A stretch of 64,000 nucleotides of DNA. It comes from Candidatus Zhuqueibacterota bacterium (GTDB taxonomy: Bacteria; Zhuqueibacterota; Zhuqueibacteria; Zhuqueibacterales; Zhuqueibacteraceae). Positions 19,141 through 28,030 of the stretch are shown in pieces. Positions within the stretch are counted from its first letter, which is position 1. Every line of letters begins with the position of its first letter. A program made the translations under genes and the position numbers. The notes under the pieces are model-generated. The model did not search any database and was not told where the DNA came from. It saw nothing but the letters and a program-made list of their open reading frames with translations. The stretch is from contig JAKEEU010000091.1 of the NCBI GenBank assembly GCA_022616415.1, positions 1-64,000 on the forward strand. The letters run 5' to 3'.

Positions 19141-19323
19141 TCAGAGTGCCAATTTTTTCAAATCATCGATTCGATGTTCCCAAACCCAATCGATGCCTTC
19201 AGCGGCTTCGTAACCCAAGTAGCCGCTATCGAAATAGCCGCAAAGAAATAGGATAAATCTTACATCGTCACCATAAGTTGCACGAAGTTGAGCAACTTTT
19301 GTGGCTTCTTCTTTTCCAATCAC
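19141..19323 (-). pseudogene. C-terminal remnant of a type II restriction endonuclease
   Basis: Sixty codons ending GYLGYEAAEGIDWVWEHRID, followed 3 bp later by the methyltransferase start. The position before the methyltransferase and the resemblance to the end of XamI-like endonucleases (from memory) suggest a nuclease whose N-terminal 200 or more residues are gone. The GTG at 19323 overlaps the stop codon of the GH20 gene (GTGA), so it may still be translated by coupling. Confidence 0.5.
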
Positions 19324-21611
19324 TCAATCATAATCTCATCGACAAAAATCCACGCTTTGCCGCCGGCGCCGGGGTGCCAGGCCGGACAAACGCCGATGTT
19401 CTTGGCGCGCACGCGGACATAACGCGCGGGCACATTCGGCAATTCAAAAACAAAATCTTTGATGATCGCATCTTGTTGCTTCGGAGAAACATCGTGCGTT
19501 AGTATGGCGAGCATTTGGAACGCTTTGCCATCATCAGACACGGCATATTCGACCGAGGTCGGAAAGAAAATCCACGAGCCGGAATTTTGCAGAAAGCCGG
19601 TGGTGATGCGTTGAACCGACGTCAACTTTTCCAAATCAACAATTGCTTCGAGATCATCTTGCTCGAACGCCTGCCACAGCCCGTCGCGAAAATTCAACGT
19701 GCCGCGCATTCCGTTCGTCAGCGCGAAATCCCCGCCGCCGGTGTATTTGTGGCTGTAGGGCTTGCTCAAATCAATCTTTTTGCCAAGCGCCGCATGCTTG
19801 ACAAATCGGCGCTCCGCAATTTCTCCATACGGATTGCCTGCTTTGAATGCACGCGCCTTGACGATCACGGTATCGCTGAGAGCAAAAGGCCCTTGATATA
19901 AATGTGAAATGAGCGCTGGTTCACTGCCATTGAGCGAGTAATAAAGCAGCAAATCATCTTCACCAGCTTCCAAAGTGATCGTGAATTTTTTAGCGGCGGG
20001 ATCAAAGTTCGCCAAAATGGAAACCGGCCGTGCCTCGGCGCCATATTTCACGCCGAGCGCGTCGAGCCGCTGGTAGTGACGCTGTAAGCGCTGATGAAAA
20101 TTGGCGAAGTCTTTGTGCTCGGGAAATGACCACAGGCATTCCGCCATCGCCACCAGACGCGGAAAAACTTTGCTATCGATAGTCTCCTGCGGCGCGCGCT
20201 CCGTCCACATGTTGCACTCGCCGCCGAGAATATGCTTTCGTTCTTTCTCGGTCAATTCCGGCGGAATCGGCTCGAAGGAATAAGCTTTACGCAGATCAGT
20301 CGTACCAATGTCATAATCAAAATAAGCATGGCTGGTCGGCGAAACAATCGCGTTGTGTCCAGATTTCGCCGCGGCAATGGCGCCATCCACGCCACGCCAG
20401 GATTGCACCGTCGCTGCCGGCGCCAGCCCGCCTTCCAAAATCTCGTCCCAGCCGATGAGACGGCGATTTTTTGAGAGCAGGAATTTTTCAATGCGTCTGA
20501 TAAAATAACTTTGCAGCTCATGCTCGTCTTGCAAGCCTTCGTGCTTGATGCGGGCTTGACATTTCTCGCATACTTTCCAGCGATCTTTCGGACATTCATC
20601 TCCGCCAATATGGATATATTCGCTTGGAAAAAGCGCAAGAACTTCGGTGAGAATGTCTTCGAGAAAAAGGAAGGTGCCGTCGTTGCCGGCACAATAAACT
20701 TCTTTGTGAACGCCCCATTGCGTTTCAACTTCAAATGGCCCGCCGGTGCAAGAGTATTCCGGATACGCCGCCAGCGCTGCCACCGAATGCCCCGGCATCT
20801 CAATCTCCGGAACGATGGTGACGTAGCGGCTTTGCGCATACGCCACCACTTCTTTGATATCTTCTTGCGTGTAGAATCCGCCGTACACGGTGCCGTCTTC
20901 GTATTTTCGCCACGCGCCGACTTCCGTCAATTTGGGGTATTTTTTAATTTCAATCCGCCAGCCCTGATCTTCGGTGAGATGCCAGTGCAGGCGATTCATT
21001 TTGTGATAAGCCAGGAGATCGATGTAGCGTTTGACAAAATCTTTCGTCATGAAATGGCGGCCGCAATCGAGCAGCATGCCGCGCCAGGGAAAACGCGGCC
21101 GGTCGCTGATTTTCACACACGGAATCTTCAGCTCAGAAACTGGTTTGGTGCTCTCGATTTCAGGCGGCAGGAGTTGTCGCAACGTTTGCACGCCGTAAAA
21201 CAAACCCGCTGGTTGAGGCGCGCGAATCGTCGCTGCATTCGGCTTCACTTCAAGTTCATAACCTTCTTTGCCCAATTCTTTTTTCGCTTTGCTCAAAGTG
21301 AGTGAGATCGTTTGGTCTGCCGTTTTTGATGGCGAGCCATCGACAACTACCAAGTTAAATCCGGCGGCTGCATTGATTTTGTCAGCGAGGAAAGCGCCGA
21401 TCGCTTTTGCTTCCGCATGGCCTGGATCGATGGAAATTCTGGTTTCGGGTGTGACGGCAAAATGTTGACCGGAAATCTGAGTATGCGATGGTAGGGGAAT
21501 CAAGCTTAAGTCGGTCATGTCTATTGACCCCATGTTTGCGTCTTGTGAGAAAGTCATACTGGCAATAACATTAAAAGCCGCGACGGCGAAGCCTTTGGTG
21601 AGTTTCTTCAT
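19320..21611 (-). CDS. Secreted GH20 beta-N-acetylhexosaminidase with C-terminal discoidin domain
   Basis: Removes terminal beta-GlcNAc or GalNAc by substrate-assisted catalysis. The order is signal peptide, GH20b domain (about 35-165), then the TIM barrel starting FPWRGMLLDCGRHF. The catalytic pair is D338-E339 in HIGGDECPK. The HWHLTEDQGWRIEI strand and late YCAGN and GGECNMWTE segments are present. A chitobiase-C-like domain (LLLYYSLNGSEP) and an F5/8-like domain close the protein. It lies 15 bp after the AbiEii toxin gene in the same direction. The last domain is paralogous to the GH92 C-terminus. Confidence 0.94.
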   Translation of the reverse strand: MKKLTKGFAVAAFNVIASMTFSQDANMGSIDMTDLSLIPLPSHTQISGQHFAVTPETRISIDPGHAEAKAIGAFLADKINAAAGFNLVVVDGSPSKTADQTISLTLSKAKKELGKEGYELEVKPNAATIRAPQPAGLFYGVQTLRQLLPPEIESTKPVSELKIPCVKISDRPRFPWRGMLLDCGRHFMTKDFVKRYIDLLAYHKMNRLHWHLTEDQGWRIEIKKYPKLTEVGAWRKYEDGTVYGGFYTQEDIKEVVAYAQSRYVTIVPEIEMPGHSVAALAAYPEYSCTGGPFEVETQWGVHKEVYCAGNDGTFLFLEDILTEVLALFPSEYIHIGGDECPKDRWKVCEKCQARIKHEGLQDEHELQSYFIRRIEKFLLSKNRRLIGWDEILEGGLAPAATVQSWRGVDGAIAAAKSGHNAIVSPTSHAYFDYDIGTTDLRKAYSFEPIPPELTEKERKHILGGECNMWTERAPQETIDSKVFPRLVAMAECLWSFPEHKDFANFHQRLQRHYQRLDALGVKYGAEARPVSILANFDPAAKKFTITLEAGEDDLLLYYSLNGSEPALISHLYQGPFALSDTVIVKARAFKAGNPYGEIAERRFVKHAALGKKIDLSKPYSHKYTGGGDFALTNGMRGTLNFRDGLWQAFEQDDLEAIVDLEKLTSVQRITTGFLQNSGSWIFFPTSVEYAVSDDGKAFQMLAILTHDVSPKQQDAIIKDFVFELPNVPARYVRVRAKNIGVCPAWHPGAGGKAWIFVDEIMIE

Positions 21612-21626
21612 AAAAAGACAATTGTT

Positions 21627-22544
21627 TTAAAGAATCCACCGACCTTCTTGAGTCTTCCACTTATCATTAAAATCGGTTTTGGCTAAAATCGCTTCAATTA
21701 CAGGCGAGAGGAACGTCTTGATTACCTGTACAACTTCGGAGAATTGCATCGATGCTGGTTGATGGATCGTGCGCAGAAACGCCGACCATTGCTTTTGTTT
21801 GTCCGGATGGCTGTAAAATGTCTCTGAAAAAATGTGCGCGGCATTAGAAAGATCGGTTCGCCGATTTTGAAAGGTTGCAAGGATGGAAGTTCGCAATTCT
21901 TTGCCGGCAAAATTGTGGTTGTTCAACAAAAAATGGATGTCATGAAAGTCTTTCATCCGACTGTTGAGGTCGCTCAATTTGACGCACGCTTCAAACTTCT
22001 CGGCAACCACGGAATCCCACGAATAAGCAGAGATTTCGATTCTTTCGGGCTCAAGCAGAACGGGATATTCCAAAGGAATCGGATGGGGAACGACAACGTC
22101 ACCGAAGCCGAAATCCAATTGCAAATTTTGTCTGGCCGTATCAAGATGCGCCGTGATCTTTAGGCGAATCCCTTTGTACGGGGCCCGCTGCGCAATGCTC
22201 TCAAAAGATATTGATGCCGGATCAAAAAACACGCCGTCGTTGGCCGCTGTCGTGATGATTTCATTAATAATCCTGGCAAACGACTCAGGCTGGTTATTAA
22301 TCTTTGTAGCCAAGAAATCAATATCCTTGGTTGGGCGCGCTTTCATCTGATGCCTGCCATAAAGCAGCACACCTCCTTTCAAGACAAACGAGTTTTTGTA
22401 TTTTGACTGGGCCAAGCGATATAAAAACCGCTCTTGAAAATAGAGCAACAAGATGCGGTTGAAATCCATGCTCAGCCGCTTAGCAACGTTCAGCAGCCGA
22501 TTCCTAACCGAAGCACCAAGGTTTTTGATCTGTTTTTGTTTCAT
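21627..22544 (-). CDS. AbiEii/AbiGii-family nucleotidyltransferase toxin
   Basis: The nucleotidyltransferase half of an AbiE-type toxin-antitoxin or phage-exclusion module, whose relatives stall growth by modifying tRNA acceptor ends. FVLKGGVLLYG followed by RPTKDIDFLA (near 70-80) is the signature G-(G/S) and D-x-D motif. Later VVAEKFEACVKL and SRMKDFHDI segments are typical. It overlaps the antitoxin gene by 4 bp (ATGA). The GH20 gene starts 15 bp later, so toxin and glycosidase may share a transcript. Confidence 0.88.
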   Translation of the reverse strand: MKQKQIKNLGASVRNRLLNVAKRLSMDFNRILLLYFQERFLYRLAQSKYKNSFVLKGGVLLYGRHQMKARPTKDIDFLATKINNQPESFARIINEIITTAANDGVFFDPASISFESIAQRAPYKGIRLKITAHLDTARQNLQLDFGFGDVVVPHPIPLEYPVLLEPERIEISAYSWDSVVAEKFEACVKLSDLNSRMKDFHDIHFLLNNHNFAGKELRTSILATFQNRRTDLSNAAHIFSETFYSHPDKQKQWSAFLRTIHQPASMQFSEVVQVIKTFLSPVIEAILAKTDFNDKWKTQEGRWIL

Positions 22545-23134
22545 TCCGCAACAGCTTCGATATAAGGTTTCATCACGCGAAGCATTCGTCCCTCCTTGGC
22601 ATATTTAATTAACGCATTCATATTGTAGCCAGGCCTTTTAAAATAGTTTTTCAGCCCCTCCAGCGCCACGTCCATTCCCAGCTTGTGGCGATAACGGAAA
22701 CAATCGACAAGCGTTTTTTCAATGTTATAAATGGCGAATATTCCAGCCCTCGTTGCCACCCGTTCTATCCCCGTTTGATAATTTGGAGATGAAAAGTAGA
22801 AAATCTGAATGGGTGGATACGGAAGCTTGACCGGCTTGCTATCGCGGGGCAGCGCGATCATGATCGCTGAGGGAAGTTTGGTGGTGAGATCATGATACGA
22901 GAGCGCGGAATGCAGACATACCACGGCTTTGGGCATCGCCATGCAAACGTCGATCATTCCCTGATTCGAGAGAACAGGCATGTCTGTGAGCTTATAAAGA
23001 CCGGCTTTGACCTTTTCTATCGCCCCATCCTGCACGAGGCGTCGAATTGTGTCCGTATGAATGCCCTGCTTTTTTAGATCCTTCAGGTAAGCATATCCAT
23101 AACGGCTTTCAAAAATTGGAGTGATCGCTTCCAT
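22541..23134 (-). CDS. AbiEi-family antitoxin / transcriptional repressor
   Basis: A 197-residue protein with an N-terminal winged helix-turn-helix (AYLKDLKKQGIHTDTIRRLV, then VKAGLYKL) and the AbiEi C-terminal domain (FAIYNIEKTLVDCFRYRHKL, LEGLKNYFKR). The family binds inverted repeats in its own promoter and neutralises the toxin without stable contact (type IV). It is coupled to the toxin by an ATGA overlap. A matching inverted repeat lies just upstream. Confidence 0.88.
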   Translation of the reverse strand: MEAITPIFESRYGYAYLKDLKKQGIHTDTIRRLVQDGAIEKVKAGLYKLTDMPVLSNQGMIDVCMAMPKAVVCLHSALSYHDLTTKLPSAIMIALPRDSKPVKLPYPPIQIFYFSSPNYQTGIERVATRAGIFAIYNIEKTLVDCFRYRHKLGMDVALEGLKNYFKRPGYNMNALIKYAKEGRMLRVMKPYIEAVAE

Positions 23135-23141
23135 TTTTCAG

Positions 23142-23191
23142 TTCGTTCTATTTTTATGCACTTATAAATATATGCAGAAATCCAGAACGAA
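23142..23191 (-). promoter_or_regulatory. Candidate AbiEi operator and promoter
   Basis: TTCGTTCT (23142-23149) and AGAACGAA (23184-23191) are a perfect inverted repeat. Between them lies an AT-rich core with two TGCATA boxes flanking TATTTATAAG on the minus strand. It ends 8 bp before the antitoxin ATG. Autorepression through inverted repeats is known for AbiEi, so this is a natural target. It is inferred from position and symmetry only. Confidence 0.45.
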
Positions 23192-23226
23192 AGCAAGAAA
23201 AATTTGCATTTGATAGAAGGACTAAC

Positions 23227-24594
23227 CTACCACGTCTTCCTTATCGGATGCGCCTCCGTATTAAAAATCACTTTTGTCAAATCAATCGTCTCCGGCGGGG
23301 CAAAGAGTAAATAAAGATACTTCAGCGTTTCGGCCAGAAAGAAGCTTTCCATCTCATCTTTTTTCTCTTTGGTTTCAACATTTTGAAGCGCGGCGTAGCC
23401 GGCGTCCGTTTTGCAGTAGCGCACGAGATTGTCCAAAAATACACGCCCCATTTCGAGATAACGCGATTCTTTGGTGAAGTGATATAGATAATACGCCGAC
23501 TCGATGATTTCCGGCCGCAGGTGATACACGCCAGCGGTCACTTTCATGGTGGTATAATCTAATTGCTCCGGTTCGATGCCGAACGCCGTCCACATTTTGT
23601 AGCAGGACGCTTGCAACCGTTTGGCGCGGTCGAGATCGCCGGACAACGCGAGCACAGCGGGAAAAAACGCATCAAGCGCGCCGAAGCTCGTTTCAACGCG
23701 CTGGCCGGTAAACATATCCACCCGAGCATACCAGAAGCCCGTTGTCGCGTCGTGCGCGAGATATTTGTTCACAGCTTCGATGCTCGTTCGCCACATCCGC
23801 GCGCAATCTTTGTCGTCAAAGAGGCGCCAGCACTTGAGCAAATACTCGTAATAAGAATCGATGCACCCACTAATATGGCTGGTGGAGTCCGTCCACGCGC
23901 CAGTTTCGACGTTGATCCACGTGCCAACCAGCCCGATGGATGAGCGGCGATTGTACACTTCGACCAACGCGCGTTTGGCTTTGTCGTAGTAAATCGGCTT
24001 TCCCGTCAGCTTGCTCAGCGCGCCGAACTCAACGAGCAACGTTCCGATCTCGGCAGGATTGGTGACGGTACCACGAACCGTGCCCGTTTTGAGATTCACG
24101 TACATATACGGCATGCCGGTCGGCGAATCGAACACGGGCAGCAAGCGCGTTCCCAAATCGTCGGCCAAAGCGAGTAGGCGCTTGTCCTCGGTGAGCTGAT
24201 AATTGCTGAGCAGCGCTCCCAGCAGCCGAATCACGATCTCGAAGTTCTTGACCTCGATATCGTGATCGAACGACAAATTCTTCACGACAAATTCTCTCGT
24301 CTCGGCCGCTTCGTTGGTGAGTCCCATCAAGCTCATCGTATCCATCGCATCGACGGGCGTCATATACAAAGAGACGGCGTGCCAGTTGCGATAGCTTTTG
24401 CTCAACGGTTTGAGTTCGTCGTGTCCCCAAGCATGCTGCTTGTAGGCATTCCAGGCGTGCAGAAATTCCTGCCGCACCCGTTGCGCCATTTCGGCTTTGT
24501 CGATTTCGATGGTTCGAGTATTCGGCTGAGAGCGCATCGATTGAGGAGTCATGAAAAGAAAAGCGAACAAGAAAACGAAAGTTATTCTCATCAT
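23227..24594 (-). CDS. Secreted GH47 alpha-1,2-mannosidase-like enzyme
   Basis: Class I (inverting) alpha-1,2-mannosidase family, mostly eukaryotic and less common in bacteria. The protein shows the (alpha/alpha)7 toroid landmarks: DAMDTMSLMGL near 85, then RPEIIESAYYLY, KKDEMESFFLAETLKYLYLL, and the near-terminal TEAH motif in FNTEAHPIR. The start was moved from 24714 to the ATG at 24594, where a signal peptide begins (MMRITFVFLFAFLFM). A GGGGGAGAGG ribosome-binding region lies upstream, partly inside a palindromic element. Together with GH92, GH20 and GH18 it points to high-mannose glycan use. Confidence 0.85.
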   Translation of the reverse strand: MMRITFVFLFAFLFMTPQSMRSQPNTRTIEIDKAEMAQRVRQEFLHAWNAYKQHAWGHDELKPLSKSYRNWHAVSLYMTPVDAMDTMSLMGLTNEAAETREFVVKNLSFDHDIEVKNFEIVIRLLGALLSNYQLTEDKRLLALADDLGTRLLPVFDSPTGMPYMYVNLKTGTVRGTVTNPAEIGTLLVEFGALSKLTGKPIYYDKAKRALVEVYNRRSSIGLVGTWINVETGAWTDSTSHISGCIDSYYEYLLKCWRLFDDKDCARMWRTSIEAVNKYLAHDATTGFWYARVDMFTGQRVETSFGALDAFFPAVLALSGDLDRAKRLQASCYKMWTAFGIEPEQLDYTTMKVTAGVYHLRPEIIESAYYLYHFTKESRYLEMGRVFLDNLVRYCKTDAGYAALQNVETKEKKDEMESFFLAETLKYLYLLFAPPETIDLTKVIFNTEAHPIRKTW

Positions 24595-24609
24595 GGTAAA
24601 TTTTCCTCT

Positions 24610-24677
24610 CCCCCACGGATTGAAAAATTCCACTGATTTTTTAAAAATTATCCGTGGGGGTTTTTCAATTCGTGGAA
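24610..24677. repeat. Palindromic element, 22-bp arms (copy 1)
   Basis: The arms at 24612-24633 and 24654-24675 are imperfect inverted repeats sharing the core GGATTGAAAAA / TTTTTCAATTC, around a 20-nt A/T-rich loop. The same consensus recurs at 50266-50324. On the minus strand its end forms the purine-rich region just upstream of the GH47 start. On the plus strand the arm holds a T-run. Confidence 0.65.
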
Positions 24678-24808
24678 AATTCAATTCTTTTAGGCAGGAA
24701 TAATCGCCCGGCAATGGCTTGCCGGTGTTTGGTTTTTACGTAGTCGCCATTTTCAACTTGCGTCTGCCATTCGACGCGTGAAAAATTAACACGCCATTAA
24801 TTCTCCAA

Positions 24809-27157
24809 TCACAGATTCTCTGTACTGCGCCGCAACGCGCGCGATCTTTCATAAAACTCAGCGAGCGACAAGCTCTTCAAATAGACCAGTCCTCGCGTCG
24901 CTCGAATCAGCGGGCTGGGATGCTCGTTGAAAAATTCTCGGCCCAGGCAAATTTTGAGCGTGTGATATTGCTCGACCTGAATTTTCTGCGCCAGCTCCGA
25001 GAAGGGGCCGTCGTGCTCGTAGCTGGGGAACGACGCGTGCTTCTGTGACACGAACGTATTCATAAACGAGCTCGACATCACGGAAAACATGTTCAACGAC
25101 ACCGGCACGAAAATATTCGCTTCCGAAGGGTGAAAACGATACCAGACGTTGCGATAGCCCCACACTTCGATGCCCGAGCGCTTGAATTCTTCTTCGTGGA
25201 GGCGCAGGGCTTCGGACATCACCTGCAAAACTTTGTAATGCGTATCCGGCCCGCTGGCTTCGGGATCGAGCGCGACACTGACAACGGTTGGCTGGATGCG
25301 CCGGAGCATCTCCAAGATTGGCTTCACATCGCGCTCGACGGTGGGTTCTTCCGTAAAAATCTCTCCTTTATAAAAACCCAAACGCGCGTGCAGCACCGCG
25401 CTCGAATTGAAGCCAAAATAGCCCCATAGGCAATCCGCCTCCCACTCACGAATCATGCCTTTCAGCCGCTGAATGTGCGGCAAGTCTTTCTTGCCCGGAT
25501 ATTGCGTCTCAAAATAGCTCATCAGCTCAGTGATGCGGTGCCGGAGATTGTCAATGTTGTCGTCCTCGAAAATAAAAATCAAATTGCGCAGCAGCCGCCG
25601 CGCCTCGCCTTCTTCTTTGACCGAATTGCGGTTCGCGGCAATGCCGTCGAGGTACTGCCAGAGATCACGATTGCGCCCCTGCTCGTTGTCCGGATGGAAA
25701 TAACCTTCGCTAATGAGCTTGTCGAAAGCGCCGCGGTCGAGAAACTTTTTGAGTTTTTGCAGCAACGTGAGCACGTAGCGATTGGTTACCGCCGTGAATC
25801 CGCTGGTGAGGGTGACGAAGTGGTGCTGGTTTGAGGCGTCGCGAATGTGGCGCACGATGAACGGCAAATAGCCCAGCATGAGATCGTCGTGATGAGGCTC
25901 CGTGTGCAGAAAAACCTGATTCGTCAGCATTTTCATGCCATGCTCGATTTTCTGTACGAGCCGCTGCTCGATCGTCTGCGTCAACGTTGCGAATTTTTCC
26001 GGCCATTTCTTCAACAGCTCCGCGCTGTAGCGGCTGCTCTTGAAATCATCCTGGCTCAAATCGCGGATGCGCTTGCGTTTCTCCAGCGCCAAATCGAAGA
26101 CGATCTTCTCGGCCTGCTCGTCGTCGAGCGTCGCAGCTTTCACGAGAATTTCATGTTGCCGCTCGCTCAATAATTTGGCCGCGCCCTGCGTCAAATAAAA
26201 GCGCGCGTTCGGCAAATCCTGCAGCACCGTCGCCGGATAACGAATGTGCTTTGGCTGTTGAATCGCATCCGCCACGATCGGCGCTTTGGCCTCGCCGGCG
26301 GCAATGATGATCGCGGTGCAATTGGAATTGTACGTGATCGTGGCCAACCCGATGGTGATGACCAGGCGTTGGCGCGCGGTTTCAATGCCGCCCAAATCCG
26401 TTGCCGCCGCCGCTTGCGTCTCGTAATTGGTCGCAGTGAGCCGCGTCGTCGAATGAAAATCCGAGCCTTGCACGTTGAAGCCGATGTGCCCGTCCGGCCC
26501 GATGCCGCCGAGAAAAAAGCCGATGCCGCCGAGACTGCGAATTTTTTCTTCCTGCTCGGCGCACCACTGATCGATGTTCTCCAATACTTGCTTTTGCAGT
26601 TGCTCCTTTGTATTTTTTCCGTGGCGATAACGCAGCGACAGATCGACCACCTTCTCCGGCCAGACGTCGTCCAAGTCCGTGTCCTCGGGCAAACCGATTT
26701 TCGCACAGTCGATGAGCAAAGCTTTCGCCGGATCCAAGCCGAAGCTCTGAAGATAAAACATATTGACATAATAATAGAAACTGTTGTGCTGCTGCGGATG
26801 GATCGGATAGAACTCGTCGATTTGCACGAAGTGCAGGCTCTTCATATCCGGCTTGACAGAAGGATTCACGCCGCCGGCTTCCAACTCTTTTTGCACCGCC
26901 GGCTCGTTCCAATGGCGCAGAAAATATTTGACCCACTTGATAAAATGCTCCGGGGTTTTTCCGGTTGGCAACGACACGACACCGCCCGCATTTTGCTGCA
27001 CCCATTCGATGAACCGCAGCGCCGCCAGCTTTCCCAATGCGGGAAAATTATCGACGACGATCACCGCGACTTTCTCAGTCGGCGCGAAGAGCAACTTCTG
27101 GCCGGATTGGTTGAGGACAAACTGCTCGACTTGCGAACCGGCGGGTTTGTCTGTCAT
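24809..27157 (-). CDS. nagB: Glucosamine-6-phosphate deaminase fused to a PIG-L deacetylase-like domain
   Basis: Residues 1-330 are NagB-like, converting glucosamine-6-phosphate to fructose-6-phosphate and ammonia: SLPTGKTP near 62-69, IDEF at 113-116, and GGIGPDGHIGFN at 217-228. Residues about 410-780 resemble the PIG-L/LmbE zinc deacetylase fold: HTEPHHDDLMLGY near 418-430, and a late SVALDPEASGPDTHYKVLQV. That domain could deacetylate a GlcNAc derivative before deamination, an inference from the family. At 782 residues it is three times E. coli NagB; similar fusions occur in FCB bacteria. It overlaps apt by 4 bp and is the catabolic end of the hexosamine pathway beginning with GH20/GH18. 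Confidence 0.88.
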   Translation of the reverse strand: MTDKPAGSQVEQFVLNQSGQKLLFAPTEKVAVIVVDNFPALGKLAALRFIEWVQQNAGGVVSLPTGKTPEHFIKWVKYFLRHWNEPAVQKELEAGGVNPSVKPDMKSLHFVQIDEFYPIHPQQHNSFYYYVNMFYLQSFGLDPAKALLIDCAKIGLPEDTDLDDVWPEKVVDLSLRYRHGKNTKEQLQKQVLENIDQWCAEQEEKIRSLGGIGFFLGGIGPDGHIGFNVQGSDFHSTTRLTATNYETQAAAATDLGGIETARQRLVITIGLATITYNSNCTAIIIAAGEAKAPIVADAIQQPKHIRYPATVLQDLPNARFYLTQGAAKLLSERQHEILVKAATLDDEQAEKIVFDLALEKRKRIRDLSQDDFKSSRYSAELLKKWPEKFATLTQTIEQRLVQKIEHGMKMLTNQVFLHTEPHHDDLMLGYLPFIVRHIRDASNQHHFVTLTSGFTAVTNRYVLTLLQKLKKFLDRGAFDKLISEGYFHPDNEQGRNRDLWQYLDGIAANRNSVKEEGEARRLLRNLIFIFEDDNIDNLRHRITELMSYFETQYPGKKDLPHIQRLKGMIREWEADCLWGYFGFNSSAVLHARLGFYKGEIFTEEPTVERDVKPILEMLRRIQPTVVSVALDPEASGPDTHYKVLQVMSEALRLHEEEFKRSGIEVWGYRNVWYRFHPSEANIFVPVSLNMFSVMSSSFMNTFVSQKHASFPSYEHDGPFSELAQKIQVEQYHTLKICLGREFFNEHPSPLIRATRGLVYLKSLSLAEFYERSRALRRSTENL

Positions 27158-27684
27158 GCGATTTCCTCTTGCACGCGAATCAGTGAAAGAATATCATGGC
27201 CCGCCAACTTTTGCCGGCCGTGCAGAAAATCCAATTCGATGAGAAAAGCAAAGCCAAGCAGTTGTCCACCTAATTTTTCCACCAATCGGCCAGCGGCGCT
27301 TGCCGTGCCACCGGTCGCCAGCAAATCATCTATAACAATAACACGCTCGCCTTTGGCTATCGCATCGACGTGCATTTCAATGGCGTCGGTGCCGTATTCC
27401 AACGCATACTCTTCGCGCAATACGGCGGCCGGTAGCTTTTTAGGCTTGCGCGCGAGAACGAAGCCGGCGCCGAGCTGCAACGCCAGCGGCGCGCCGAAAA
27501 TAAATCCGCGCGACTCGATGCCGACGGCTTTCTGAATTTGTTTCTCGCGAAAATGCGCAGCCATCAGATCGACGGCTTGTGCAAAAGCTTGTGGCTCCTT
27601 CAGCAGCGTCGTAATGTCCTTAAAGCCGATTCCCGGCTTGGGAAAATCTTTTATGGTTCGAATGTAGCGTTCCAGTTCTTGCAT
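27154..27684 (-). CDS. apt: Adenine phosphoribosyltransferase
   Basis: Salvages adenine to AMP using PRPP. The PRPP loop is VIVIDDLLATGGTASAA (near 117-133), with GIESRGFIFGAPLAL before it and FPKPGIGFKDITTLL at the N-terminus. Length (176) is typical. It is followed with a 4-bp overlap by the NagB fusion. Confidence 0.95.
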   Translation of the reverse strand: MQELERYIRTIKDFPKPGIGFKDITTLLKEPQAFAQAVDLMAAHFREKQIQKAVGIESRGFIFGAPLALQLGAGFVLARKPKKLPAAVLREEYALEYGTDAIEMHVDAIAKGERVIVIDDLLATGGTASAAGRLVEKLGGQLLGFAFLIELDFLHGRQKLAGHDILSLIRVQEEIA

Positions 27685-27714
27685 GGCATTTTCCTTTGCG
27701 GCCGTAGGCGTGTT

Positions 27715-27990
27715 TCAATCGATCATTTGAAAATTTTTGAATTGGTTGCTGAACGACAGCCATTCCACTTGCACGTCATCGACGCGAGAAAAACGCGAGC
27801 CTTTTTTCACTTCTTTGGCAAACTCACGCAGCTCTTCTTCGTTGCCTTCCGCGATCGTTTCAACCCGGCCATCCGGAAGATTTTTGACCCAGCCCGTCAA
27901 AAGATGCCGCCGCGCCGAGCGGTGTACGTGATAGCGAAAGCCCACACCCTGAACCATGCCACTCACGATGAGATGAACGCCTTTTTTCAT
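27715..27990 (-). CDS. acyP: Acylphosphatase
   Basis: A 91-residue enzyme hydrolysing acyl phosphates. The signature VQGVGFRYHVHRSA (near 13-26) contains the catalytic arginine, and GWVKNLPDGRVETIAEG carries the conserved asparagine. It lies 30 bp upstream of apt in the same direction. Confidence 0.94.
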   Translation of the reverse strand: MKKGVHLIVSGMVQGVGFRYHVHRSARRHLLTGWVKNLPDGRVETIAEGNEEELREFAKEVKKGSRFSRVDDVQVEWLSFSNQFKNFQMID

Positions 27991-28030
27991 TTTGTTTCCA
28001 TGCGGTTAATCATTCGACTCTCCCGATCTT

